This document shows positions 21,218 through 30,527 of a stretch of DNA of 64,000 nucleotides, in pieces (the stretch's first letter is position 1; the number at the start of each line of letters is the position of its first letter). The notes under the pieces were generated by a model. It saw only the letters and a list, made by a program, of their open reading frames with translations. It was not told where the DNA came from and searched no databases. Position numbers and translations under genes: made by a program. Source of the stretch: Edaphobacter aggregans DSM 19364. Its GTDB lineage: Bacteria > Acidobacteriota > Terriglobia > Terriglobales > Acidobacteriaceae. The stretch covers positions 60,575 to 124,574 of the forward strand of contig NZ_JQKI01000019.1 of NCBI RefSeq assembly GCF_000745965.1, read 5' to 3'.

Positions 21218-22960
21218 ATGATCGATACGCGTTCCACGCACGTTCACTACGGAAAGGCCGTCGTTTCCTCTGCACTTGAGCGACTCGAACGGATCTCAGC
21301 CGCAATTGAAAGGCTGCCGATTCGCGTGCCAATCCTTTTCTTTCTTGCACTGTACTTCTCGATCGCTATAGCCAAGGCGAAGAGCAGGCTTATGTGGGAC
21401 GACGAGTTCTTCACTCTATACATCTCCCGGATCGGCACAATGAAGGGCATTCTGGAGGCGCTTGCCACGGGAGCCGACCAGCATCCTCCCCCCTTCTACT
21501 ACCTCACGCACCTGCTTACGGTTCTCTTCGGCACGAGCCACCTTACGGTGCGTCTTCTGCCGATGCTTGGCTACGGCCTGATGTGTGTTTGTCTCTTTTT
21601 GATCCTCTACCGCCGAACGTCTTTACTCTGGGCTTTCCTCGGGATGATTCTTCCCATTGCCTCCAGCGCCTTTTACTACGCCACTGAGGCACGAGGTTAC
21701 GGGGTCGAGCTTGGCTTCTGCGCTCTCGCCCTGCTCGCCTGGCAACGTGTTACCTCCTCCTCCAGCAAGCGCGCCTGGTGGCTTCTTACTCTCTTCATGG
21801 CCTGTGGGATGGCTGTCTCGAGCCATTACTATGCTGTCCTTTTCGTCTTTGCCCTTGCGCTCGGGGAGCTCGCGCGCACGATTCAACTAAAGCGCTTTGA
21901 TTTCCTGGTCTGGCTCTCATTTTTCGGAGCAGCGATTCCTCTTCTCGTATTCCTCGGCACCATCCGCAAGGCCAGCGAATACTCTGCACACTTCTGGGCA
22001 GTTCCCATCTGGGGAGCTCTCCTGGAGTACTACGTACAGATGCTGGGCGAGCTCGCCAACATTCTCGTGGTCGGCGCAGTTCCCTATCTGATTATGCTTC
22101 TCCGCTCCGAGAGCCAAGAAGAGAACTACCGTGCCGAGATCTGTCGCTTTTCCACCTACGAGGTGATTGCCTGGAGTGCAATCGCGGCGGTTCCCGTCTT
22201 CGCGATGATCCTCGCCAAGACGGTCACCCATGGGTACGTTGAGAGGTACGCCATCTCGGCGATTGTCGGAGCCATTGTTCTTCTCTGTCATTTCGGCTAC
22301 GCCGTAGCTCCCCGCCCGCGCAGCTTCGCCCTCGTTCTCTGTGTCGCCGGGCTCCTCTACATTGTCCCTTACAGCGTCCGGCTGGTTCTCATCAACCGGC
22401 TCGCCGTGGTCAAACTCGGAGGAAATCTGTCGATGATCGACGCTCGCAGCACCTCACCTCTGGTGCTGGGCGATTACACTCTCTTTCATCAGGCATCGTT
22501 CTACGCTCCGCGCAAGCAGATCCAGAACTTGCTGTATGTTGCCGATCCGCTTGCATCCGTTGAGTACATCTCCAAGGACACCGTAGACCGTAGTGCCATA
22601 GGGATGAGGCCATGGTTCCCGCTTAACATCATGACGCGTAAGGGATTCGTCGCGACCCACAGCGATTTTCTCGTTTACAGCTATGTAGGATCCTGGACCT
22701 GGATCACTTATGTACTTTTACCGCCGTACTACGAGACCAGCCTGCTTGATCGCCATGAGGGTGAGATTCTGCTCAAGGCGCACCGTGTTGGCAACGCACC
22801 TGCCGACGAAAGCGACGACTCGCCGTTGCAACCGGCTAGCGAGTCGTTATTCGACAAGATGAGCAAGGACGGTCCTTCGCTGTGTAAACAGTGGATGCCA
22901 CACGACGGCTTCTGTGACGAGGTGGAAAAGCGAAGGCAACAAGCAGATGCGGACCGCTAG
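21218..22960 (+). CDS. GT-C membrane glycosyltransferase (GT39/ArnT-like)
   Basis: A 580-residue polytopic membrane protein. About 10-12 hydrophobic segments fill residues 30-400. The first outer loop carries the acidic motif WDDEFFTLY and is followed by HPPPFYYLTH, the pattern of PMT/ArnT-type GT-C enzymes that use polyprenyl-phosphate sugars. The last 180 residues are a soluble tail. It should transfer a lipid-linked sugar on the outer face of the membrane; the acceptor is unknown. It is the first plus-strand gene of the EPS region and stands alone, with no overlapping neighbours. Confidence 0.8.
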   Translation: MIDTRSTHVHYGKAVVSSALERLERISAAIERLPIRVPILFFLALYFSIAIAKAKSRLMWDDEFFTLYISRIGTMKGILEALATGADQHPPPFYYLTHLLTVLFGTSHLTVRLLPMLGYGLMCVCLFLILYRRTSLLWAFLGMILPIASSAFYYATEARGYGVELGFCALALLAWQRVTSSSSKRAWWLLTLFMACGMAVSSHYYAVLFVFALALGELARTIQLKRFDFLVWLSFFGAAIPLLVFLGTIRKASEYSAHFWAVPIWGALLEYYVQMLGELANILVVGAVPYLIMLLRSESQEENYRAEICRFSTYEVIAWSAIAAVPVFAMILAKTVTHGYVERYAISAIVGAIVLLCHFGYAVAPRPRSFALVLCVAGLLYIVPYSVRLVLINRLAVVKLGGNLSMIDARSTSPLVLGDYTLFHQASFYAPRKQIQNLLYVADPLASVEYISKDTVDRSAIGMRPWFPLNIMTRKGFVATHSDFLVYSYVGSWTWITYVLLPPYYETSLLDRHEGEILLKAHRVGNAPADESDDSPLQPASESLFDKMSKDGPSLCKQWMPHDGFCDEVEKRRQQADADR

Positions 22961-24241
22961 CGAACATTCAAAAGCGAAACGTGACGCAGAGACAGGCGCA
23001 CGGGGTACGTCATGCGCCGGGTGCTGTTTTAGCTTTTGACGGCCTCCCACTTTGCTTCGCCGTATTCGCTCTCCTGGGGGAACGTTGGGTTGCGATCTAT
23101 GTACGCAAAGGAGGCGGGTGTTCCAAAGGGACAGATGACCTGCACGGTGGAGGGATTTGCGACCGTTCCTTTTGCAGCTTCATTCACCCATTTCCTTCTA
23201 AATGAGTTCGTAGCATATGTGCCGCATCGCACAGACGGACAAACTAAACTGCTTCGGACACTATTACTGCGATATTCCACTTGTTCTTCTGAGGTCTGAG
23301 AGGATCAAGGGACAACATCCTTTCGAAATATATTGAAGGTCGACGTTCACGCGTTGCGCGCATGCGCGACGATCGCCTCATGACCGAGTTCAATTAGCAA
23401 CCGGCTTACCCACGGTGAATGCGTTCCGGTCTCCAGTGCGATCCGGCTCCGTGGCGTCGCTCCGAAAGTCTTCTCAGTGCCTTGAGGCGTCGTGCTCACC
23501 TTCTGCTCCAGCAAGACCTCACCTGCCTCACCCAGCACGCAATAAGAGCTCGATCTATCGCCCACGTCCAGACCGATGGTCAGGCGTCGGTCCTGCTCGT
23601 TGAGTGTCCGCTGAATCATCGTGGTGGTAAGCTTTTTCATCGCCGGTCTCCTCTATCTCCCTGCGCTTCGAGCGCGTCGATAACTTGGGAGCTTAACGCA
23701 TCCCGCTGGAGACCGGCCTTCTCTTCCATCTGTTGTCAGGAATTAACTTTCATGCAAGGTTATAAAGCTATTGCGGGAACCTGTTTTAGGCGAATGTAGG
23801 CATGCCCAAGCTCATTGAAGCCCTTTGAATGTCCTTGCTTCCTGCTAAGACGTGGACTGGATTTCTCGCTTTGCAGTCAACCGATCACTCCCTAGCTACT
23901 CCTTCACGCTTGCGCAGAGGACCTCGACTAGACAGCCTCCACTCGCTTTTAGTCGCAGGATCCCCCCGCCCTCAATATCGGTTACCATTCGCGAACGGGC
24001 CTCCGCAAAACCCAGGGACGTGACCACGCATACACGCGCTAAGCTGGACCCCATCGCGAGTTGGAAGCAGGGAATGAGTTCCACATGCGACGTCGTTCGC
24101 GACACCCTTTAGAACACGATCTTTGGTGATTTGGATTGCCCAAGACTGTTACACTTTACCGCTACAATGGCACCCGCTCTTGTGCATACGCCGAACGTGG
24201 ATGTGGAAGCGCTCATGAACCGTATTTCCGGAGGTTGCAGG
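22961..24241. other. Gene-poor segment with decayed mobile DNA
   Basis: About 1.3 kb between the GT-C gene and the methyltransferase. Apart from the IS110 fragment (23347-23640) I find no supportable gene. A minus-strand open frame at 23029-23280 begins with GTG and ends KWEAVKS; it resembles no family I know. The segment looks like eroded intergenic and mobile sequence. Confidence 0.5.
23347..23640 (-). pseudogene. IS110-family transposase, N-terminal fragment
   Basis: A 97-residue remnant. It holds the start of the DEDD/RuvC-like catalytic domain (LTIGLDVGDRSSSYCVL with the first Asp, then ALETGTHSPWVSRLLIELGH with the Glu) and stops right after IVAHARN. In intact IS110 transposases, about 350 residues long, a basic and acidic stretch and the C-terminal serine domain follow. 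So the enzyme is inactive. Upstream, a 10-bp inverted repeat (GCCGGTCTCC at 23642-23651, complement at 23708-23717) probably belongs to the element's leader. Confidence 0.8.
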
Positions 24242-25075
24242 ATGAAATGCAAGATCTGCTACGCAGAGAGCCGCTACCAGTTTTCTGAGATTGTGCTCTC
24301 GAAGCACTTATGTCGCTATTTCTACTGCGCCGGATGCGGTTTTCTTCAGACTGAGGAGCCCTACTGGTTAGATGAGGCTTATCAAAGCGCAATTGCTGCA
24401 GCCGATACCGGCCTTGTACTTCGTAATATCTCCCTCTCGAAGAAACTTGCTCCCCTCCTCTATTTCATGTTTGGTGGTGAAGGCAGGTACCTCGATTTCG
24501 CCGGCGGTTACGGTATGTTTACCCGTCTTATGAGGGATATCGGTTTTGACTACTATTGGACCGATCTGTATTGTCAGAATTTGCTGGCGCGTGGATTTGA
24601 AATCTCTTCGGCGAAGCTACCGTTTACTGCGGTCACGGCGTTTGAAGTGCTGGAGCACGTTCCTGATCCGATGGAGTTCCTGGCGCAAGCTCTTGATCGT
24701 GCTTCAACACGCACGATCATCGTTTCGACCGAATTGTTTGAAGGTGCCCCCCCAAATCAAGACTGGTGGTATTACACGTTTGCAACGGGGCAACACATCT
24801 CTTTTTATCAGCGCCGCACACTGGAGTTCCTCGGCGCGAAACTGGGCCTTAATCTCTATTCACATGGCTCACTGCACATGTTTACAGACAAGAAGATTAG
24901 ACCCTCTATCTACCGGTTCCTGACGTATACACGCGTCAGCAAGCTCTTGTCGATCATTCCGCAGCTTGTCCTGACTTCCAAGACCGTATCCGACCATGTC
25001 AGCATTATGAAGGGTCGACTGCAGTCAACAGGAGGCGCTCCAAGTAGCAAAGCCTTAGATGAGGCTTGTCGTTGA
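24242..25075 (+). CDS. SAM-dependent methyltransferase with N-terminal zinc ribbon
   Basis: A 277-residue class I methyltransferase. The N-terminus has two Cys-x2-Cys pairs (MKCKICYAES and YCAGCGF), probably a zinc ribbon. The SAM-binding motif is YLDFAGGYGMFTRLM, and FEVLEHVPDP is the usual post-motif. This architecture is common for methyltransferases in polysaccharide loci. ATG 24242 is chosen for the GGAGG 7 nt upstream and because the zinc ribbon starts immediately; the frame is open 37 codons further. Its last 18 codons lie inside a 77-bp sequence that is repeated at 26073-26149. Convergent with the FkbM gene. Confidence 0.82.
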   Translation: MKCKICYAESRYQFSEIVLSKHLCRYFYCAGCGFLQTEEPYWLDEAYQSAIAAADTGLVLRNISLSKKLAPLLYFMFGGEGRYLDFAGGYGMFTRLMRDIGFDYYWTDLYCQNLLARGFEISSAKLPFTAVTAFEVLEHVPDPMEFLAQALDRASTRTIIVSTELFEGAPPNQDWWYYTFATGQHISFYQRRTLEFLGAKLGLNLYSHGSLHMFTDKKIRPSIYRFLTYTRVSKLLSIIPQLVLTSKTVSDHVSIMKGRLQSTGGAPSSKALDEACR

Positions 25076-25094
25076 TCCAGCTTGAGGTGTCGTC
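25018..25094 (+). repeat. 77-bp direct repeat, copy 1
   Basis: Overlaps the 3' end and stop of the methyltransferase. It matches 26073-26149 with three mismatches by my alignment, in the same orientation. Weaker similarity may extend about 10 bp further. The two copies flank the FkbM gene. Confidence 0.85.
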
Positions 25095-25150
25095 TGTCAG
25101 ACGGTCAAACTAAACGAAGGATCGTCACGCAACATCGTACTCGACCCGCC

Positions 25151-25927
25151 TTATAGAGGATCAAACCGCAGCCACTGTTGGACCTCGAAACGCCCTTCAG
25201 AGCAGAGGATCCACCGATCTATCTCCGGGAAGCCATCGAGTTCCTTGATCGTCCAAGGATTACGAGGTCCTGGAGACCAGGTCGTTGCGCTGTGTGTCTT
25301 GGAAGCGGCCTTAATGAGGCGTTCCATCTCCCCTTGGGGATCGGCATAGATATGGGCATGAGTTTCGACGACGATCAGCGAATCCTTCAGGAAGGCAAAA
25401 ACTTCTTCTGTAAGTACTTTGAATTCCGCGCCTTCAATGTCTATAAGAAACATTGTCTCCTGCGGGTTGATCTTGTGAGCGCGGAGCATATCATCAAAGT
25501 GATCCGAGGCAGTGCCTAGGATCGTTATCTTGTCCGAGACGCCGTTTTCAGCAGCCAGCCGGGCGATGGCTGCGCGGCACTCAGGCAGGGATTCGAAAGC
25601 TACGGAGCGATCGACTCTGCCACTATGAAGAAGACCGACCGCGTAATATCCGTCTGCAGCGCCGACATCGACAAACACTCGGAAGCGAGCAGGAGCCCCC
25701 ACAAGGTTCTCGATAACTTCCTGCTCGTATAGGCCAAGAATCATACCCCCCTGCTCCGATCGGCCCCAATGAGGATTGTCTAACCAACGCATCCCAGCAA
25801 ATGGGCCATACTGAACAATACCGCCGCACTGTGCAAAGATCTTCCGTGACAAGCGACGGCGATAAAGGCCCACAACACGGCGAAAGTTGATGTGACGCCT
25901 AAGGGTTTTTGCGACATAGTTAAGCAA
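25151..25927 (-). CDS. FkbM-family methyltransferase
   Basis: A 258-residue SAM methyltransferase of the FkbM type. The SAM motif is FRVFVDVGAADGYYAVGLL; FLIDIEGAEFKVL is the signature acidic motif, followed by LIVVETHAH. Such enzymes often O-methylate sugars in EPS or antigen loci, so it may decorate the polymer made here; that is inference. It is the most downstream gene of the minus-strand EPS operon, separated from the GT2 gene by 228 nt that contain repeat copy 2. This whole gene lies between the two 77-bp repeat copies. Confidence 0.85.
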   Translation of the reverse strand: MLNYVAKTLRRHINFRRVVGLYRRRLSRKIFAQCGGIVQYGPFAGMRWLDNPHWGRSEQGGMILGLYEQEVIENLVGAPARFRVFVDVGAADGYYAVGLLHSGRVDRSVAFESLPECRAAIARLAAENGVSDKITILGTASDHFDDMLRAHKINPQETMFLIDIEGAEFKVLTEEVFAFLKDSLIVVETHAHIYADPQGEMERLIKAASKTHSATTWSPGPRNPWTIKELDGFPEIDRWILCSEGRFEVQQWLRFDPL

Positions 25928-26072
25928 TGACGGTCCTCGATGCGAATGGGAATCTTACGCCATTGTAAGCTCCTCACGGTAAAAAAGTAGATACGCCAAT
26001 TGTTATCTCTGGGCGGTCGAGGCTGATTTGCCATGCTCCCGGCCTCGACACAGAACTCTCTACTAAAAGGGA

Positions 26073-26149
26073 ACTGCACTCAACAGGAGGCGCTCCAAGT
26101 AGCAAAGCTTTAGATGAGGCTTGTCGTTGATCCGGCTTGAGGTGTCGTC
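26073..26149 (+). repeat. 77-bp direct repeat, copy 2
   Basis: Copy of 25018-25094 (three mismatches). Here it is non-coding: it corresponds to the last codons, stop and downstream sequence of a methyltransferase whose body is absent. It lies between the FkbM start and the GT2 stop. Confidence 0.85.
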
Positions 26150-26155
26150 AGATCG

Positions 26156-26938
26156 TCAGATCGAAGGTCTTCGATTCACAGCTAATGGACGCAGTCTCGC
26201 CATAAGACCCCGCCACTTACACATCGCCCATGCCACTGGCAACGATCGCCTGCCATAATTTTTGGCAATGATCTGAAAAAATTCTGTGATTGCCGCTGCA
26301 GTTGGCATGTTGGACACGCCGTCGGTTGCATGCAGCGCGACTACAGTGTCGAAAATCCTCGCTCGCGCACCCGCTCGTAAGAGGCGTTGATTCACGTCAA
26401 AATCGGCAAAGATTTTGTAGGCTATGTCGTAGGTCGGAAACATCTCGCGCCGGAAGAATGTTCCCTGATGATGGAGCGTGTTGTTGAAGCGCAGGGCCAT
26501 GCTGTAGCTTGGTCGGAATTCCGAACAGCCATCGAGCGATACACGGAATGCCACAATGTCAAGACCCTCCTCCTTTGCTCTCTGTAGCTCCTCCATCGGG
26601 ATCGTTAGAAGCTTGTCTCCGGCGTTCAAGTGGAGGAGAAAGGTTCCACGAGCGTGGGCGATGGCTTTGTTCATCGCGTCGTATATTCCGCGATCGGGCT
26701 CGCTTAACCAATAATCGATAGAGCTATTCTGCTGCTGCAAAAACTCGACTGTTCCATCCTTGGATCCGCCATCAACAACAATCAACTCAATGTGTTGATT
26801 CTTCAGCTTTAGGACAGCATCAAGAAGCTCCGGCAGGACCGAGCGTGCATTGAAGACGACAGTAATGATCGAGACAAGCGGTGATGTAACGAATGCGTCC
26901 GTCGCCATCCGGCTACCGCCCTCTCGTCGAATCGGCAT
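26156..26938 (-). CDS. Family 2 glycosyltransferase
   Basis: A 260-residue GT2 enzyme. The GT-A nucleotide-binding core is clear: VSIITVVFNARSVLPELLDA, then LIVVDGGSKDGTVEFL, SEPDRGIYDAMNKAI and LHLNAGDKL (metal-binding acidic site; here NAGD rather than the common NADD). It should add one sugar to the lipid-linked repeat unit in the cytoplasm; donor unknown. A second ATG at 26908 (MATDAF) would remove 10 residues. It lies 77 nt downstream of the polymerase gene in the EPS operon. Confidence 0.86.
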   Translation of the reverse strand: MPIRREGGSRMATDAFVTSPLVSIITVVFNARSVLPELLDAVLKLKNQHIELIVVDGGSKDGTVEFLQQQNSSIDYWLSEPDRGIYDAMNKAIAHARGTFLLHLNAGDKLLTIPMEELQRAKEEGLDIVAFRVSLDGCSEFRPSYSMALRFNNTLHHQGTFFRREMFPTYDIAYKIFADFDVNQRLLRAGARARIFDTVVALHATDGVSNMPTAAAITEFFQIIAKNYGRRSLPVAWAMCKWRGLMARLRPLAVNRRPSI

Positions 26939-27015
26939 TTTGTCCAGTTTTCTCCCTTACCAATAGACATCATGGCATTAGTCGCCGTTCATCACGGATG
27001 GTCTAGCCCATGATT

Positions 27016-28266
27016 TCAAATCTCGTTGCTTGAAGCGACAATTCTTACTCGGTGCGCTCGCGTCGGCGCAGTAGTGTGACCCTCAGTTCCTTCGTTGCCT
27101 TCGATTGTGAAGTACCTCTGTGCCCAACCCAATGCAAGGAGTTCAAGCAGAATAATCAAGATTGTCAGAAAGTCTGAGAAGAACATGAATCCCATACAGC
27201 CTAGCAAGACTGCTGAGGTCAAATAGTTCCGAGTGAGTCGATTTCCAGCACTGATAAATCCTGCAATAAGTCCCCAAACATAGTTAATTCCAAAGATACC
27301 GAATACCCAAAAGTCGATGAAGTACTTGGATATGTAGGTGTGCACCCCATCGACGATCTGTTCGCTTCCCAAATCACTTATTTCAAGCGATTTTGGGGCC
27401 CAGAAGCCCGGCAACGCACTATACAAGAAGTTGAAGGAAGGGTGGTCATATGGATAAACGTGGACAATCCAACACAGGTTCGATAGTGGAGTAGATATGT
27501 ATGAGAGGACCCAGAGATACGCTGCAGGCCAATCGTAGTATGAGTGCTTGATCCGCATGCCCAACAGCAGCGCTTCGCTTCCTAAGCTGTTACGAGTATT
27601 GCCAATCAGGTTTGCGAGAAGCACGGCAGCACCAAGGGTGGCTGCAGCCACGAGGTAGATTTTTTTTTGGCTGAGTGTCGTCTTGAGCGAGAAGACAACC
27701 AAAGCCTGAAAAAGCATGATGAGTAAATATCCACGGGAACCATAAATCAGGAAGCATGCCGGGGCATACAGATACAGTGCCCAGCGACGCGGTATTGAGA
27801 CTTCAAGGGGCGCAGAGACAAAAAGCACAAGAATCGCTGGAAATAAGACCTGCCGCAGCGACCCGTACTCTTGGTAATTCAGTGTGTCGGCGCCGAGAAA
27901 GCCAAATAAAGGCGGCAGCCCAAATAATTTTAGGTTCATCAGCATAATCGCCAGCGTCACGATTATCGCTCCGAGATGGAAGCGTCGAAGTTTGGAGATA
28001 TCGATCCGATAGGAGTTGGGACCCACCGGATAGTGTCCTATCGAGAAGTAGGCTAACCGTACTGTGGCATAACCGGCCAGAAACGAGCAGGCCGAACTCG
28101 CAAATAAGTAAAACGCAGTCGAGAAGTAGGGGTAAGATGTATACGACACACGCACTTGGAAGCATGCAAGCATCAATGCCCAGACCGCAAAAAACAGCTG
28201 GAATGGGTTGCAGTAAAAGGGTACGTCAGTATTTTTCCTGAATCTTCGCCATTCCGACAAAATCAT
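27016..28266 (-). CDS. Wzy-like repeat-unit polymerase
   Basis: A 416-residue membrane protein with about 11-12 hydrophobic segments and a large periplasmic loop near residues 255-330 (STPLSNLCWIVHVYPYDHPS ... IVDGVHTYISKYFIDF). This layout and the position among glycosyltransferases fit an O-antigen/EPS oligosaccharide repeat-unit polymerase, which joins flipped repeat units in the periplasm. Wzy proteins share little sequence, so the call rests on topology and context. The C-terminal tail is polar. It follows the GT4 gene by 21 nt in the same operon. Confidence 0.75.
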   Translation of the reverse strand: MILSEWRRFRKNTDVPFYCNPFQLFFAVWALMLACFQVRVSYTSYPYFSTAFYLFASSACSFLAGYATVRLAYFSIGHYPVGPNSYRIDISKLRRFHLGAIIVTLAIMLMNLKLFGLPPLFGFLGADTLNYQEYGSLRQVLFPAILVLFVSAPLEVSIPRRWALYLYAPACFLIYGSRGYLLIMLFQALVVFSLKTTLSQKKIYLVAAATLGAAVLLANLIGNTRNSLGSEALLLGMRIKHSYYDWPAAYLWVLSYISTPLSNLCWIVHVYPYDHPSFNFLYSALPGFWAPKSLEISDLGSEQIVDGVHTYISKYFIDFWVFGIFGINYVWGLIAGFISAGNRLTRNYLTSAVLLGCMGFMFFSDFLTILIILLELLALGWAQRYFTIEGNEGTEGHTTAPTRAHRVRIVASSNEI

Positions 28267-28287
28267 TCCGCACTCCTCTCTACTAAG

Positions 28288-29424
28288 CTAACTCTGGAGT
28301 GCGGATTTGTAGACATCCAGAGTCTGTTGGGCTGCTTTAGGCCAAGTAAACTTGGCGGCCTGATGCAGGGAGGCTTCGCGCAGGGCTGCTCTAAGTGTCT
28401 GATCATTCAGGAGCCGATCCAGAGCAGCCGCTATCTCCTTCGTATTATGGGGGTCTACCATCAATGCTGCTGTTCCAGCGACCTCGGGTAAGGAGGAAGT
28501 ATTGCTGGTGACTGTGGGCGTTCCACAGGCAAGAGCCTCCAGGACGGGTATTCCAAACCCCTCATAAAGTGAAGGGTACGCAAACACGGCCGCAGCAGCG
28601 AGCAGGGTAGGCTTATCTCGTTCGGCAACAAAGCCGGTGAAGAGTACCCGAGACTCAAGATTCAGACGGCGAACATTTTCGAATATCTCATCATAGAGCC
28701 ACCCCTTCATGCCTGCGACCACAAGACTGGTGTTGGAGTTGCTTGCAGCGATCGTTGCGAACGCATTGACGAGTCTCAATAAATTCTTTCGTGGCTCGAT
28801 TGTGCCGACAAACAAAATGAAACTTGCTGGCAGTGAATATCTGGAAAGTAGATCCGCAATAAGCGTGGGATCGGTAGACGGAACAAACAAATCGCTTTTG
28901 CCATGGTGGATCACCGAAGTGGATCCGCGAGGTTGACCGAATCTTTCTCGATAATCATGTTCTGCCGAACGAGACACAAAGATCAGACTGTCCACCCACC
29001 GCGCGGATGCCTTGATGAAGCGCCGAAAGATGAAGGTCTTCAGAGGAACATGCACTTCCGGCATGGAAAAGAAGGTCATGTCGTGGATAGTGACCACTGT
29101 TTTAGAGGTAAATCGGATGAGTGGAAATGAGTAATGCAAGGAGTGCACCACATCAATTTTGTGCTTCCATAAGAGGAAGGGCAAAATGAGCTGCTCAAGG
29201 AGTACGAATCGAAGAGGAAGTATTCGGAAGATCTTCGCTGGTGCCCAGATCATTGTTACGTTTGAATGGTCGCTATAATCCAAATCCTCATCGTCGCTCA
29301 GAGCCAGAATAAACAGGTGCGCATCGCGTTTGGCAGACACCAATTCCCGAATTAAATTCTCCGCATAAACGCCGACGCCGGCTCTTTTCCGAGCAATCAC
29401 TGTCGCGTTGATCAATACGTTCAT
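28288..29424 (-). CDS. Family 4 glycosyltransferase
   Basis: A 378-residue GT-B retaining glycosyltransferase. N-terminal motif NVLINATVIARKRAGVGVYA; C-terminal nucleotide-sugar site SLYEGFGIPVLEALACGTPT followed by NTSSLPEVAGTAALMVDP. PRKNLLRLVNAF is also typical. ATG 29424 is preferred over an upstream in-frame TTG because the protein fold begins at once. One sugar addition in the EPS pathway; donor unknown. The pseudogene at 55938-56139 is the decayed tail of the same family. Confidence 0.87.
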   Translation of the reverse strand: MNVLINATVIARKRAGVGVYAENLIRELVSAKRDAHLFILALSDDEDLDYSDHSNVTMIWAPAKIFRILPLRFVLLEQLILPFLLWKHKIDVVHSLHYSFPLIRFTSKTVVTIHDMTFFSMPEVHVPLKTFIFRRFIKASARWVDSLIFVSRSAEHDYRERFGQPRGSTSVIHHGKSDLFVPSTDPTLIADLLSRYSLPASFILFVGTIEPRKNLLRLVNAFATIAASNSNTSLVVAGMKGWLYDEIFENVRRLNLESRVLFTGFVAERDKPTLLAAAAVFAYPSLYEGFGIPVLEALACGTPTVTSNTSSLPEVAGTAALMVDPHNTKEIAAALDRLLNDQTLRAALREASLHQAAKFTWPKAAQQTLDVYKSALQS

Positions 29425-29490
29425 AGACTCGTTACACGGGGTATAACTATGTTGCAATACAATTTCTTTGCGGTCCTGAGGTATGCGTCT

Positions 29491-30456
29491 TTACGATCGT
29501 CTTTCTGAGAGCCCGGCTCGATCGTTAGACCACTCCCTCCAACCGTCGATTCTTCTTCGGCGTGATGTGAAAAGGCGTCGTTTCATCTCACTAAGCGTCA
29601 CCGACAGATATTGAGATTTTTGGGGATCGAGGAGATCCTTGAAGGCTCTCCCTGTAAGGCGAACGATGCGTTCAAGCCTCGCCAGGGATCCAAGTTTCAT
29701 ATCCCAAAAGGCGCACTCATCCAGCAGCCCCGCCCGATATCGTTCGACGCTCATTCTCTCCTCTTTACGCAGGAGAGCAAGCTCATGGTGAACGATCACA
29801 TCTCCGGCGATAAAGACCTTCTTTCCGCTGTTTGCGAGTTTATGAAACATGTTGAGATCGCTGATATCGAGGGGAAAAAATGGATCGTAGCCGCCAATCT
29901 GTCTGAGCGCAGCCACGCGCACGGTCGAGGCCGAGTTGACTGCGTAAGTCGGACCCGAGGCTGTTCCAACGAAATTGTTAGCATACCAGCGCGGCAACGC
30001 TCCCCCTGCCAACCTAAACGGCGAGAGAGTACGCCCGTCTCCAACGACTTTGGGAACAATTGCTCCGACTTCAGGGTGTGCCGCTTGCTCTGCCGCAATC
30101 TCGCTGATTCGTTCGAGAAAGTTTATGGGAACCGACGTGTCTTGATCCAGGGTCAATAGCCAATCGTAGCCCTCCACCTCGGCTATCTGGAGGGCTGAGT
30201 TATACGCTTGCGCCAAACCCGGATTGTGTGGTGCTGCCTGGTATCGGACATCTTCGGGAAGATCTCCCGTTTCCTGCCCCCCGGGTGTGTTGTCCTGGAT
30301 GATAACTGCGAGCTTCAATTTCGAGTTTGCAGCTTGCCGTGCCGCAGCAAGCAAGGTGAGTAGACTCGAGGATGCATCAGGCCGGATCTTAAAAACAACG
30401 ATCACTGCAAGCAGCTTTACTTCCGGTTGAATAGAGTTGCTTATCGATTCTTGCAT
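29491..30456 (-). CDS. Family 2 glycosyltransferase (rhamnosyltransferase-like)
   Basis: A 321-residue GT2 protein. LLAVIVVFKIRPD opens the GT-A fold; NPGLAQAYNSALQIAE and WLLTLDQDTSVP contain the DQD metal-binding triad typical of rhamnosyltransferase-like enzymes. FLERI, TVRVAALRQIGGYDPFFPLDISDL and VIVHHELALL follow in the usual order. If it is a rhamnosyltransferase its donor would be dTDP-L-rhamnose from the rfb genes at 43.9-48.5 kb; this link is inferred. It sits 66 nt upstream of the GT4 gene in the operon. Confidence 0.86.
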   Translation of the reverse strand: MQESISNSIQPEVKLLAVIVVFKIRPDASSSLLTLLAAARQAANSKLKLAVIIQDNTPGGQETGDLPEDVRYQAAPHNPGLAQAYNSALQIAEVEGYDWLLTLDQDTSVPINFLERISEIAAEQAAHPEVGAIVPKVVGDGRTLSPFRLAGGALPRWYANNFVGTASGPTYAVNSASTVRVAALRQIGGYDPFFPLDISDLNMFHKLANSGKKVFIAGDVIVHHELALLRKEERMSVERYRAGLLDECAFWDMKLGSLARLERIVRLTGRAFKDLLDPQKSQYLSVTLSEMKRRLFTSRRRRIDGWREWSNDRAGLSERRS

Positions 30457-30527
30457 CAGACCTTCAGTCTACTTGGGTCTCGGTATGGTCCTCATATCAT
30501 TCGGCCCCCGGGATGTTTCGGACGACC

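Noticed and set aside
23149..23160. GGAGGGATTTG match to the 3' part of the CAU tRNA, considered as the second attachment site of the island
   Set aside because: Only 11 bp match in a row, without the flanking tRNA bases. It could be chance; too weak to mark as an att site.
23029..23280. 83-codon minus-strand frame ending KWEAVKS
   Set aside because: GTG start without a ribosome site, in a decayed region; no family recognised. Left as part of the gene-poor segment.
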